NCBI GenBank assembly: GCA_036924285.1
Contig: JAYKYS010000010.1
Location: 1,178,001 to 1,242,000, forward strand
From: Asterella californica
Lineage: Eukaryota; Streptophyta; Marchantiopsida; Marchantiales; Aytoniaceae
Length of the DNA stretch: 64,000 nt
Direction: 5' to 3'
How positions within the stretch are numbered: the first letter of the stretch is position 1; each line of letters opens with the position of its first letter. A program made the translations under genes and the position numbers. The notes beneath the pieces were generated by a model. That model made no database searches. It saw only the letters and a list, made by a program, of their open reading frames with translations, and was not told the DNA's origin. Shown one piece after another: positions 32,632 to 44,158 of this stretch.

Positions 32632-33010
32632 TCAGTGTCGTCCATGAGTAAAGGAGGTCTCAGAGGGTTTTATGCAGCTTCTCTCAGAACTGAACCCGTG
32701 GCTTGAGTCTCTAAAAAGTGACTCAAACCTTTCGTCAGGTATCAATGGTCTTCCTCCGAACCGTACATGCAATATTTCCTCGTATATGGCTTTTCGAGAC
32801 AATCCTCGGGCTCTTGAACACATTTAGTTCTAGACCGCGTGCTTGTTCAAGTAAGCTCTGGTCTCCGATCTTATTTTCTCGGTCTCCTTTCTGGTGTCGT
32901 AGATAACAACTATGAAATCGTCAACCTATCTTATGTAACATAATCATCAGAATTTAACTTTTTCGACAAAACAATTATTAATACAAATTAAAACCTACTC
33001 ATAAAGCACT
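32632..33010 (-). pseudogene. Organelle-type group II intron fragment with maturase end (probable NUMT)
   Basis: The minus strand first encodes YIR-stop-VDDFIVVIY, matching the YxRYxDD core of group II intron reverse transcriptase/maturases, then EKIRSETRAYLNKH. Next comes a structure-like stretch, AAGCCATATACGAGG...ATTGCATGTACGGTTC (32793-32756 region), which fits intron domain V: arms AGCC.TATA and T.TACGGTT around a GAAA loop. Such introns occur in plant mitochondria and chloroplasts. In nuclear repeat-rich DNA the simplest reading is a transferred mitochondrial fragment. It has stops and a frameshift and is not expected to splice. Confidence 0.6.
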
Positions 33011-33440
33011 GTCACTTCATAGCAAGCTGTGGGGGATTCAGTGGTGTAATGTTAAGAGGCTACGGAGTATGCTGGGATTTGGGAAAAAAAAGCGCCTTAC
33101 GATGTTTACGACTGATTGGATTTTGACGTAACAATAGGTAGTAGAAGAGATTGCTATGACCGTTATTATCACCCAAACGTATGAAGAAGCATTACTTAGC
33201 ATTTCTATCACATCACTACAAGGTTCCTAGGTAAGCCAATCGTCATAAGGAAGGATATTTGATACATCCTGTAGCTATTATACTTTAAATTTAATCTCTA
33301 ACTGGACTTCTAAATTTTGACGATCTAATAAGTCTATTAGGGATGTCAAAATTGGATTCTTTTTCAAGGATTCTTGACTCGTGAGAGAGAATTACGACTT
33401 CGGCCATGCCTTTGCGACACCTCCGCGGTTGCAACACTTC
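33011..33440. other. Unassigned segment
   Basis: No gene. ORFs on the minus strand at 33291-33765 overlap real plus-strand MULE coding and are shadows. Confidence 0.4.
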
Positions 33441-33449
33441 CGAGCGAGC

Positions 33450-34310
33450 GAGCTGTTTCTGCTGTATTCCTTGAAGTTGTCCACGGGCATTGTGGACAAC
33501 ACATCCGAATGAATGTGCGGATGAGGTTCGGCAAAGAGGCTGAGAGACCATTCCTCTTTTGCTTGTACGCCATGACCCGAGAAATATAAAGCACTTCACA
33601 CTCCTTTTGCACATTCTCTTTCAGTAAATTATTTAAAAGTAAGCAATTGCCAGAATACTTACGAAGTATACGACCAGAGAGGTATAGCCGATTTGCATTT
33701 CCTCTACCCGTTATGAGAAAGTCACTTCCAACGTGACTGAGAGCATGAATAATGCTCTTAGACAAATCCGATGGAACGCTCCATTGAAGATCTTGTTGGA
33801 TTTATGGTATTATATTATGCACCAGTTCACTAAGCGCAAGATACAACTTCAGCAAGGAACATGTGTATTGACACGTTTTGCTCGATTACGGCTTATGAAG
33901 AACGAGCACGTTGCAGAAGGTTTTTTTATGTCAAATTTCTTCTCCATTTGAGGCTACAGTTCACGGCCATGCGAATGAAGTTACACATGTGGTGAAACTA
34001 GTACAAGGTGGTGCAGGGACGTGTACATGTATGAAACTCCAGGAGATGAGATGATCATGTGGTCATGTTATTGTCTTCGACAGATTGACTAGTGAGAATC
34101 CAACAACGAAACTTGATAATGTTTGACATAGCTCTTCGTTATTTTCAATCTACGGACATAGTGCATTGCTAGCCACTTTCACTGATGATCTTCAACCGGT
34201 GTATTGTTGTGGACCTCCTCCTGTGACAAGACGACGAGGAAGACACAAAGTGATGAGAATTGACAACAACACACAATTCACTCAATCTACAGCAGATGGT
34301 AATGACGATT
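33450..34310 (+). pseudogene. MuDR-type MULE transposase, C-terminal part, decayed
   Basis: Across frame changes the plus strand shows HGHCGQHIRMNVRMRFGKEA (the H...C..H region that follows the catalytic core), RPERYSRFAFP, MTESMNNALRQIR (family pattern TxSxNxxL), then a SWIM zinc finger CTCMKLQEMR.SCGHVIVF at about 34020-34080 with one stop inside. The tail is PPPVTRRRGRHKVMRI, the basic GRPK-type end. The order and spacing are those of plant MuDR transposases. The N-terminal half is missing. It is a different lineage from the transposase at 15425-16640. Confidence 0.75.
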
Positions 34311-35280
34311 GACCTATGACGAGTAGTACACATGTCCTTTCCACAAGTACTACACATGTCTTTTCGCCAATTGAAGAAATTCAGAGTCACATGACTGAAC
34401 CCACAACGATTGAGATTGAATATGCTATCAACGATAAGCAATATCACATTTTGCTTCAGACACAATGTGTCATTGAAGACAAAGACGAGTCGAGCAAAGG
34501 GTCCACAACATGACTTGGGACATTTTCCTTGGTCTGCTCATGGGAGTTGCAGTCTCTGTGAACAAACAGACCACAATAGATGAACATGTCCTAGATTGTA
34601 TGCATCCATCGATGACGAAAGGATGTTCACTATGGTGACAGATGAAATCAAAAGAAGTAGAATTCATGCCGTGATTACAGCTTCTTCTCAATCATCCGAA
34701 GGAGAAGCTCACTGAGTCGGCCACATTTGCTTTAGTTGTCTCATTTTAGTTGGATTGTAGTTTTGTTAGTTGCATGATGCTTCATCTCAATCGGCTATTA
34801 TAGTAGTAATTGCATTAGATACATTATTCTTTTCACAGTAATAGGTACCTTGATTAACATTCATCTCAACTTCGACTTGTTGCAAGAGCATGTTAAGATG
34901 AACTCAGGATCTAATCTTAGACGGTCCATCATTTCTAGTAAAGAAGGTGTTACTTCATGGCTATTTTATAAACAGCCGTGTATGAGTGATGAGGTAGTGT
35001 GTTGGAAGGAACATCACACAACATGTGTTCCTGAATTCTGTGTTTAATACACTATTTGCAATATGGAAAGTTGTATGTATGTTACACGTAATTGATCTAT
35101 CTCTAGACCTTATGTTTTTTCTAGAGTGCAAAATCTCCTCTTATGTTCAATCTCCTGACTCAGCACGGAGACAATAGACTAGGGATAGCAAACAACTATT
35201 GGAGATTTTTAGCGAGAGCTTTGTTGGAGTTCCGAAGTGGTTAGTTTGTAAGGGTTGGTACATCGAGCAATGCTATTTAA
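34311..35280. other. Unassigned sequence downstream of MULE remnant
   Basis: Short plus-strand ORFs (34316-34513, 34850-35047) have no recognisable domain. Possibly the rest of a MULE. No TIR identified. Confidence 0.35.
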
Positions 35281-35309
35281 CTTCAAGTTCTATACTCGAG
35301 CAAAGAGTT

Positions 35310-35590
35310 TATTAACGAGAGGAGAAGAATGAAGAGATGGTAGAACGAGGAGGAAAAAAAATTGGGTGGAGGAAGCGAGGAGGAGAAGAGAAGAGTGGTT
35401 GAGAGAGAGAGAGCGCGAGTAGTGTAAGAGAAGAGGATGTTGAGGACAAGAGGGAGGAGAGAGTGAGAGATAGAGGACATTGAGGACAAGAGCGAGGAGA
35501 GAGCATCGAGGAGAGTGGTGAGAGGAGTTCACGAGGAGGAGAGTGGGGAGAGGAGTTCGCGAGGGATGTAAGAGAAGATGAGGTTGAGGA
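35310..35590. repeat. GA-rich low-complexity tract
   Basis: The plus strand is almost entirely purine, with gaggagagag and gaggacaagag words, including a partial duplication of gacattgaggacaagag. Leu/Ser-rich minus-strand ORFs here are artefacts of composition. Confidence 0.9.
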
Positions 35591-35614
35591 GAGTTGATTT
35601 TTTAGAAGTTAGAA

Positions 35615-35900
35615 GTGCCATGTGATCAGAGCGAAACATTACATGTTTCACTCCGACGGGGCAAAACAATATGTTTTGTCTCGCACAGTGTAGGCCCCTT
35701 ATGTTATGCGGAGCAAAATAGGATGTTTCATCTCGCACAATGTAGGCCGCTTATGCTGTATGAGGCGAAAAAGACTATTTCACCTCGCACATTGTATGCC
35801 TCTTATGTTGTGCAGGACGAAATAGACTGTTCTGTCTCGCATCAGAGCATTTCGCTCCGCACATTGTATTCCTCTTATGCTGTGTGAGACGAAACATCCA
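35615..35900. repeat. Hairpin-repeat array of the GCGAAA/TTTCGC type, array 5
   Basis: About five units of roughly 60 bp each contain a short stem such as GAGCGAAACAT/ATGTTTCACTC or GGCAAAACA/TGTTTTGTC, joined by a conserved linker like cgcacattgtatgcctcttatg. Related stems occur in array 6 in the intron of FCP1/HAD-like copy 3. Confidence 0.75.
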
Positions 35901-37235
35901 ACCAGTCCCGAGAGTGCTCTCAACTCGTTCAGACCTAGTAGTAAGGAGCCAGCTTATTGAATGTAGTCCGAAGATCTTCCATCAGATTTTGATTGGGGGT
36001 GTTAGGATCAATGGCGACCTTGTTACACATAACTGCAGCTAGGAATTTCGAGTTGGATGCCGGACCACGTCAATATTTAATATGACTAAGACAACTGTGC
36101 TCTAAATCACAAATAGTAATAGCAATTCGTCCAGTGAACTTGCCCTTCTGTGCTCAACTCGTCACTTGCATGGATACTCGAGCTCACTATCACGTGCACT
36201 TGTCTCATAAAAGATTGATCTCTCGGATGATTGGTATCGAAGTCTTTCACCGAATTGTCATTAGCTTATTCTTTTCTCGATTGAGCTTGTGTCGGTTCGG
36301 ATCAACTAGCTTCAGCTTGTCTTAATGACGCTCGACGTCTTTGAGTATATTCATGGAAGCTGCGAGGCTGATTGTTTTGATGGCTCGCTTCCGCACTACT
36401 CGTGTTTTCGATCGTTACTCGAATAATATTCTACAACGTGCCTTCGTTCCTTACCTGCACACTCTTACTCGTTCAGAAAGTTCTTCTATTTATGGCTCGC
36501 TCGGCTATTCAAGAAAGACCAACGATCAATGATAAAACCAAACTCCTTAAAAGATTTGAATTTAGATCCGAGACACGCTTTGCTTATAGTGGTCATGGGC
36601 GACTCCAAATTCTTGCTTTGGAGTAACCGACTTACGACTCTCGCATTGACATTTCTTGTCGTCATCGTTCTAGCATGCTCTCCTCTGCAAGATCTTTGAG
36701 CATATATCCATAGCAAAGCTCCGTTCTTCATCTCAAAAATGCAATCAGTCTAAGCAATCATTCTCGCTCTCTACATCAAGATTTGTAACATTGCTTCGTT
36801 CGGTGGTCATATCGTTATGTCAAAATTTGTGCTTCTGATCACTCTCTGTCCGGATCACTCTTCTCTCGGATTTAGTTCACAATGTCTTTTTGACCGGACA
36901 TCACCATCGCTAATGTGCGAGAACATGTTATGATCTATTTCAAGCGTTCAGATAAACGTGTCATGATATGTTTCACATGGATGCAGCTTGTTTTTTAGAT
37001 CACTCCGCTAATTACGCGTGAGACAGACCTCACGTCAGACTGTATGCTAATCTAAATTGTCTATGCATCCTCGCGTCGTTATGACACTATCCGGTTTTTC
37101 TCCTCAGACTGTGCATTTTCACGCCTCACGTCAGACTGTGTGTTTCCACACTCCATGTCAGAACTGTGTATAGTGACATGGCTTCATGGTTTGATCTACA
37201 TGGCACGAGATGCTAGCCGGACGGTCTGTGGCAAG
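35901..37235. other. Unassigned spacer sequence
   Basis: No domain recognised. Interrupted frames at 36300-36730 (plus) could be an old gene but nothing supports a name. A cctcacgtcagactgtgtg word recurs at 37020-37170. Confidence 0.35.
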
Positions 37236-37237
37236 TT

Positions 37238-37315
37238 GGGGGTATGATCAAGCAACCAAATGTTAAGAGGGGTATGATCAAGCGCAACGATCGTACTGGG
37301 GATATGATCAAGCCA
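37238..37315 (+). repeat. Three-copy short repeat GGGTATGATCAAGC
   Basis: The word (g)ggtatgatcaagc occurs at about 37239, 37269 and 37299 (last as ggatatgatcaagc), a 27-30 bp spacing. Confidence 0.75.
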
Positions 37316-37324
37316 ATTTCTGCT

Positions 37325-37504
37325 GAAATCTCCGTGTGGACTACGGTCAGTATCAAATCCGGGGATTTCATTCCACTCCTTCAATCACGACGTCAAACTT
37401 ACCCCGAAAAATATACGAGTTATAAACTTGTTATCTTCGTGGAGCTGATGAGATTTGTGTTTGCATCTGTAGAAATCATTGATGGAAAGTTGAAGGGAAG
37501 TAGA
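37325..37504 (+). repeat. Third partial copy of arm segment
   Basis: From ctgaaatctccgtgtgg to agttgaagggaagtag it matches right-arm 54450-54615 and, inverted, left-arm 21735-21900, but it lies inside the spacer in plus orientation. It is cut on the right by the copia LTR at 37505. Confidence 0.8.
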
Positions 37505-37888
37505 TGTTAAATATCATTAGAGTGTCACATCTAAACTCTACGGAAGGTAAAATCAAAAGAAAAAAGAAGAAGAGGTGACTTGTGGCATGACTTTGACTTG
37601 AGAAGTACTATGACAGTAGTTAGGTAAGTCACTCTGAGATGACAGCAGTTATGTATCATTAGTATATTAACCCATATTCTTTGTATAGTAGTATGAGTCG
37701 AGGTCATTTCCGTTTGTACCAGTTCTGTTGTGCAGAATTCATCTCAGTTTATTTCTACTAGGTTCTCCTTCTAATCAGTTTTAACAGATTGATATGTTAT
37801 CAGTTCTATCAGACTAATAGTATTCTGTTTTGGGAGATAAAGTTTCATATTTTGAGAAACTTGGAGTACAGTTCTCAGTTTTGTAACA
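37505..37888 (+). mobile_element. Copia 5' LTR
   Basis: It begins TGTTAAATATC and ends TTTTGTAACA, 384 bp, one base group before the primer site. The left edge coincides with the end of homology to the arm segment. Confidence 0.7.
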
Positions 37889-37900
37889 TGGTATCAGAGC
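37889..37900 (+). promoter_or_regulatory. Copia primer-binding site (tRNA-iMet)
   Basis: TGGTATCAGAGC is complementary to the 3' end of initiator methionine tRNA, the standard primer of plant Ty1/copia elements. Confidence 0.92.
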
Positions 37901-37994
37901 TCAGGTTGCTCAAGTTAAGGGTTTAAGATTCTGATAATCTGGAGTTTAGTTTCTGGGGATATTTTGGGTTCAATTTTTCAGCAAGATAGCAACT

Positions 37995-39345
37995 ATGGCT
38001 ATTACTTTCAGTAAGATTGGTTTGAATGACAACACTAGATTTCGTGTCATAACAATTACAGTTCCCAGAAACTGATCATGAAAACCATTCTGAGTGAGAA
38101 GGATTTATGGAGTGTGGTTTCTAGAGAAGAGAAGTTTGCTCCATTTTATGATGAGAGTTCTCTTAGAACTCCAAGATTCATTAAGAAGCAAACTAGAGCA
38201 TTATCCAATATTCTGCTTGTTGTGAAGGAGACTTATCACTTGTTATCAGACTTAATTTTGAGGCTTGTGATACAGGACGAGAAGCTTGGGATAGCTAGCT
38301 ATTAGATATGATAATGTGAGTAAAAATAGAGTAGCGAAGTTGAAGAATGATTTACACTCTATCAAGATGAATGAGAGTGCAAATATTCATGAGCATCCTA
38401 AGAAGATAGATGATATTTATGTGCAGCTAACCAGAGCAAGAAGGACATATGATGATGAAAATCTGGTTTCTAGAACTTTGCAAAATCTTGTACTCATATT
38501 TTCATTTTGCTTCTGATATCAACAAAAGGAAAAGTATGCCAACTTATGAGTAGTTGTGCAGTTTACTACATGAAGAAGAACAGCTGATCAGAATTCTCCA
38601 TCAAGTAATATCGTTGTTTAAGAAGATGCACAAGAAGAGAAGGATGTTAGTAATATGTTTATTACCAGCTTGATATCTACAACAACAAAAGATAAGAATT
38701 AGTACATTGATTCTGGTGCTTCTAAGCACATGACCAACCAAAGATCACTCTTGAAGGACTTTTCAACAACTGTAGGTTCTAAGGTTACTCAACCGATGGT
38801 ACATTATGTGAAGTTTAAGGTACTATAGTTGTGACAATAAAAACAAGAGGTACTCTTTATTCCATAGCTCACTAAGAACTTGTCTTCTGTTAGAAAAATC
38901 ATGTATCATGGAATGAAGGTGATTTTTGATATACAAAGATGCAGATATGGGACGCTTCATATAATCAGAGAGTTATTGCTTCAAGAAGGAGAGATCAGAA
39001 GTCAAGATTATATATCTTGAATACTGAACCTCAAGTCCAAGAAGTCTCTATGGTTGTTGATTCTTATAATCAAGCAAGCCTTTGGCATCAAAGATTTGCA
39101 CACTTGAATTTGAGAGTTTGAAACATATGAGGATAATCATATGGTGGAAGGGTTACCAAAGATGAAGTTATCAACTACTGGAGATATATGTGAAAGATGT
39201 ATATTTTGAAAAAGAAAGCAAAAAGAGTTTTCCAAAGGAAGGAGGTGCAAGAACAAAAGAGTTGTTGATCTTGGTCCAACGCAAACATCTACGTATATCC
39301 TTATTTCACATAAATGAAAACACATGTCTTCTCTAATCAAGAAGA
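37995..39345 (+). pseudogene. Copia gag-protease-integrase start, decayed
   Basis: It starts MAITFSKIGLNDNTRF. Gag signs include VAKLKNDLHSIKMNESANIH (about 38340-38400). The protease motif is YIDSGASKHMT at about 38703-38735 (active Asp in DSG). The pre-integrase motif is SLWHQRFAHLNL at about 39080, and the integrase zinc-binding part is reached near GDICERC. Stops and frame changes are frequent. No zinc knuckle seen. Confidence 0.78.
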
Positions 39346-39392
39346 GTTTTCACTTGGTACCTTCGTGGCTTCTTAGTCGTTCTTTGGAATAT

Positions 39393-39480
39393 AAGCTAGG
39401 GGGCAGCTTGTCTAAATTGGCCCTAGCTTAGCACCTACTCAGCTTAACAAGCTCTTGGGCAACTTCTTTTACAACTACGT
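39393..39480 (+). repeat. Dispersed repeat, copy at right
   Basis: Relative of 13862-13950 (ataagctagggggcagcttgt, ccctagcttagcacctact). It lies just past the truncated copia element. Confidence 0.6.
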
Positions 39481-41845
39481 ACCCAGTGGCAAGAAACTCC
39501 CTTTTTGCTACCAACTTTCACTGTACAGACCCTCATCAACAAGACATTTGCAGTTTTGATAAAAGAGATAAATTATTTTGAATTTATATAATGCTACGAA
39601 TAATCATCAGAGATAAAAAAGAAGAACCAAGTTAGATCTAAATCTAAGGTATGTCACATAGTCGTCTGACCTTAACATCAACAGAAATAAATGTTTTCTG
39701 GAGAAATCAAAAGTTTTGGCTGGGAAGGAAGACCAACTCTCTACAAGCAAGAAATTGATATTTTGATACCCAAATCTTAACTTTTGGTTTTTTTTACTAC
39801 AATCAACCGGTTGGAACAAGTCATATTAACAAAAATCAAGAATCGATTGTCTGTTCAGAGAAATAGATGAAGATTTTACAAAACAAGAGTCTAAGATGAA
39901 GCGAAGGTGAAGACGAATTGAACACAGAAGAAGATGATGATTTTGACAACACTCCCTACCATGAAGAATCAAATGGATCTCATAATTCATATGGAGATTC
40001 AGATCTTTAACAGACTTTTGTTGAGATATTCATGATTTTCATGGGTTTGTTTTCATCCGATTTGTTACACATACATTTAGGAGACGATACAATCCATGGA
40101 CTTCTTATTTAATTCTTTGCATAATTTTCTTGTGTGTCTTTTTTAATAGAGATTCATTGGACAACAGGAATGTTGTTCACATAAATCCAACGCTTGTCAA
40201 TTATTTACTTGTATTCGTTTAAAAACTGATACATGGACGTTACTTTTGTTGGAAAAATATTTTGACTACTTCAGGTATGTTAATTCTTGTCAGCTAGTTC
40301 AGAATGTGGTGAATATGAGTCATGTGCTTATACGGTTTGGAGATGTCGCTCCATGAATTTCATGGACCGCTCCAAAGTAAATTGTGTACGGGTGATATAT
40401 ATCCACAATTTCTTGTATAGTTCTAGATAAGTGATATAATGAAACTTTCTTAATTATTTATTAATGCGTGTGAATTTTCTTGATTAGCAAAGGATACATT
40501 TCTATTCCCATTCATCATTTGGCAATGAAACTGCGTGTAATAATTCCGTCCAAGTAGTAAAAATAGTTATATAGATGAAGACAAATGAATAATATTGAAT
40601 ACAAAAAATAATATTAATTACAAAATATGAGTAGATGTTTGATATTTCTCAAAATTATCATATTATATCATCGATTTCAACTCAAAACTTGAGTAACCAC
40701 GTGAAATATATTTTCTTCCGAGTTCAAATAGATTTTGAGATTTAAGGACAAAAGTAACTATATAATTTATGAAAATTAACAATATTTACTCCTGAGCCGT
40801 TCTTGAAACTCCAAACATTGTTTTGAGTTATTGTTTCGGTTAACGAGTACTTGGTTGTTGTTAGCACCTGTTGACTACAAATGCTCCGGATGACCTTGAA
40901 GACTTTATTTTGGGTTTGCTTTCAAAGAACTGAGAAATTTAACTATCATGCTGAAAATGCTTTTTGGTGATTACTTCTTCATCTCAACTTGGAATCTGTG
41001 AAATAAAGAATCAAATCAAAACTATTCATCAACATATTGAGAAATCTTTTATAGAGAAAATACATATGATTATTTATCATATATAAAAATGAAATATTTT
41101 CAAAATAATTTTGTATTATTATTTTGAGTAATTTTGGTATTATTATTTGATCGTTGCGATCACAAAACTTAGAAATGAAATATGTAAAATGAGCCTTTTT
41201 TAATATAAAAGCAATTTGTTTTGTCAAAAAAGTCAAAATGGATATTTTGTGCCGGCTTATTTTATTGTTGTCCGGAGACTCACTAGTGTTATGGAAAAAT
41301 TTATATGTTATTATATTGATTTTTAGATTTATTTAAAAAATATAATCATAAATTGAACATGTGTTAATACTTCTTCCATCTTCCATCTAAGATGAAACTA
41401 GTGATTATGCATGTTTAATTAGTTGAATGTTAATGTCATTAATTTAGCATGCATATATTATCTATTTCGTGTAAAGATATTATATATGTTTAATATATTT
41501 CTTAAAAAACTTAAAATTAAAAATTAAAAATATTTATATTAAAAAGGTTTAGGATTTTCTTTTGTTTATGAGATTTGTGATCATAATGATCAAATATAAC
41601 AAAGATACTAGAATTTAATATTAATTTCCAAGATTAAGAATTTTGAATTTTTAGAGAACTCTTTATTTTCCTTTTCTTGTATGATAATTCAAAACATATA
41701 TATATGTTTTTTATAAACTATCTTTTCAAAGCGAATCCTGATGTAAAAATCCAAATCTTATGTGATATGTTTTTAATTACATCAAAGCTGATCTTTTATT
41801 GTTTCAAACTAAAAACTTAAGAAGTTGCATATTTAGTTCATGAGG
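39481..41845. other. AT-rich spacer, no gene seen
   Basis: Strongly AT-rich with only short ORFs. No repeat structure beyond simple AT runs, no RNA gene recognised. Confidence 0.5.
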
Positions 41846-41849
41846 AAGA

Positions 41850-44158
41850 TGAGAGATATCATTTATGGTGCTGGGTTCGAAAGGAGGAAGTGGAGAATAT
41901 ATTATATGGAGTCGAAGAAGAAATCAAAGATCGATCGAGGTTACTATTGGCTTTGTCGTTTGACTTCCCTCTTCTTGATGTAAGTACCTATGATCAAAAA
42001 TCTTTTACAAAAATCTTTATGTAGCTCTCTCAGACTTGTATGGATGTTATTCATTAGTGCAGAAATCTTTTTATATGTGTGAGCTTTAAACTTGTATGCA
42101 TGATATTCATTAGTAGTTTATAATCTTTGTAGATTTCATATTGCATACAATTTATCAATTCTTATGATGAAGAGACTCATCGTGCTACTATAAGAAGACA
42201 TGAGAGTTTGCTTGATGAGTCTATTGTCCGTGAGGCATTTGTTCTACCCATGAGAACAGTTGTCTTGCGGTCTCATAGTGTTAAAAGAAGTTTGATAGAT
42301 GATTGGTTTTCTCCAAAAGATGAAAAAGAGAAGTGATCATTGTTATGGATGTTTGAATGCTATGAGAATGGATCGATATTTTAGCTCATCAACTGCATTC
42401 ATTTGGCTCGTCGACGTCCAAAAGAAGTGCATGGGCAATTAGCTTTATACGTGAAAACAAAAGTAAAGTAGAGTCTTGAAGATTATGATTGAGCTGAGTT
42501 CATTTTAAACTCTTTGGACGCAAAGATTTTTTCTTTGAAGAAGCATATGAGTACGAAGATATTGGTGAGACATCATTGAGACTTGGGTGGGTATGATGTT
42601 GACTCATCTTATTGTTCATGCCAAAATACTTCATGAGTCGCGTATCATTCAAAGTTCAGATCACGTCGAGTCTTGTATTCAAGACCTTCAGTCTTCTCAA
42701 CCAGATCAAGACCCTCAGTCTTTGCTGTGAGATCCTCCACCATCCAATAAGATATTTCTTATTTTGTTGGATGGAGATTGCTTCATACTTGATTGATGTT
42801 GATACTAATTAAACCATGACTTTAATTTCCATGAAGATAGAATTCTCTTCGAGAGGATAAATCAGCAGGAGGAAGCTGATGCTTTACCCAGATCATTCAA
42901 CAGAAGAAAGATGAGCTTCTGAAGAGAGAGAGAGAACTAAAGACTATCAAATATGAGATTGAAGTGGAGAGGGAAGAACTATCTCGTGTACAAGGGTCTA
43001 AAGAGTTCTTGCCTTGTTTGGTTCATCCTACTATCATAAGGCGTAAGACTCTTATCCTTGATTTGAATGATCTTTTGGAACAAGTGGGGAGGAACGAGCA
43101 TGAGTTGATGCAGTTCATGAAAGAAGATACGTAATAGAGACTACCAAGAAGCCCTCAATCTGGTTTGTGGCTTTGTGGCCTGACCTAGAATAAAAGTGGT
43201 TCTAGAGATTTGTATAGATAAGTTTATGTTATCATATGGACATCTCATACTTTACTAAACATGACAATTCTACTACATGCTATGGAAGAGAAGGATTATA
43301 TACCTCTTGGAATTGCAACTGGAAAGGTATGTTATCTTTCATCATTCACTGTTTCTAATGTGAATTGTTGTTTATTTTGTATAATGTTTATTTGGTTTTC
43401 ATTGTTATTTGTTGTTTAGTTAGTATAGTGATAGTATTTTGCTGTTGTAGATTTCTTTTTAACCCTTCCTTCAGTGGAACTAAAAGAACATATAGTTTAG
43501 AGCAAAACTTGTTGTTTCGCTCTGAAACTTGATGAAACATCTTATTTCATTGAGGAACTGAGAGAAATCATTGTTTCGCACTAAGCAACAGCGAAACACC
43601 TCTTTCTCTCTTGTTCACAGCGAAATCAAACTTTTCGCTCAAAAACCTAACATGAAACACAATGATACGTGTTAGTTTATGAGCAAAACATTTTATACCA
43701 TTTGATATTTTTGCAAAATAACCATTATTATTTTATGTATTCTAACTTGTATACTAATTTTTTATTAGGTATGCAAAGTGTTTGTTGAAGACATGTGTTT
43801 CAAATATAAGACGATTCGAGAAGCAGAACCCGAGAATCATCTATACTTGAAAGATTTCATGATTCTTCATCAACACAACTTAAGCACGAGGGATGTTTGA
43901 TGGTGGGAGATAGTTCAGTCAAGAATTCCACCAATCATCTTTTAATGCTATCTTCTTTCTTTTTCTCCTTCCACTACAGATAGTGATCGAGAGAGTTATT
44001 TAGAAATCACTTTGTTACCTTGGTTTATTCATTGGAGATATAGTCTCGAGGAGATAGTTTCTTATGTGCAGAATAGATTTTCTCAGTTTTTACCCAGGAT
44101 CCTTTTTCAGCACTAAGAGAGTCTTGAAAAAATATTACCATGAAAGAGACCAATCTAC
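41850..44158 (+). pseudogene. FCP1/HAD-like (DLNGLL) gene, copy 3, decayed
   Basis: Most complete exon set of the three. The first block ends RSRLLLALSFDFPLLD with a GTAAGT donor (about 41980). The second, from about 42128, has FINSYDEETHRATIRRHESL. The third, about 42415, has ARRRPKEVHGQLALYVKTKV. A coiled coil (KRERELKTIKYEIEVEREEL) follows at 42900-42990 with RRKTLILDLNDLLEQV (motif I reads DLND). YVIIWTSHTLLNM leads to a GTATGT donor at about 43326. After an intron to about 43770 come KYKTIREAEPENHLYLKDF and LLPWFIHWRYSLEEIVSYVQ. The LTR at 44159 cuts it. Many stops. Confidence 0.65.
43490..43695. repeat. Hairpin-repeat array of the GCGAAA type, array 6, in intron of copy 3
   Basis: Stems such as GAGCAAAACTTG/TGTTTCGCTC, GAAATCATTGTTTCGC and AGCGAAATC/CTTTTCGCTC follow each other with short loops. 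It lies in the intron between the HAD motif I exon and the last exon. Confidence 0.6.

Larger units (their letters stand above)
37505..39345 (+). mobile_element. Ty1/copia element, 5' part
   Basis: It has a candidate 5' LTR (37505-37888), a perfect initiator-Met primer site, gag, protease and the start of integrase. It ends near 39345 without reverse transcriptase or 3' LTR, so it is truncated. It inserted into the third copy of the arm segment. Confidence 0.8.

Noticed and set aside
33291..33765. Two minus-strand ORFs of 107 and 133 codons
   Set aside because: They overlap plus-strand sequence with clear MULE transposase motifs; no domain on the minus strand.
35283..35532. Ser/Leu-rich minus-strand ORFs in three frames
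   Set aside because: Product of the GA-rich tract; all three frames are open because pyrimidine runs lack stops.
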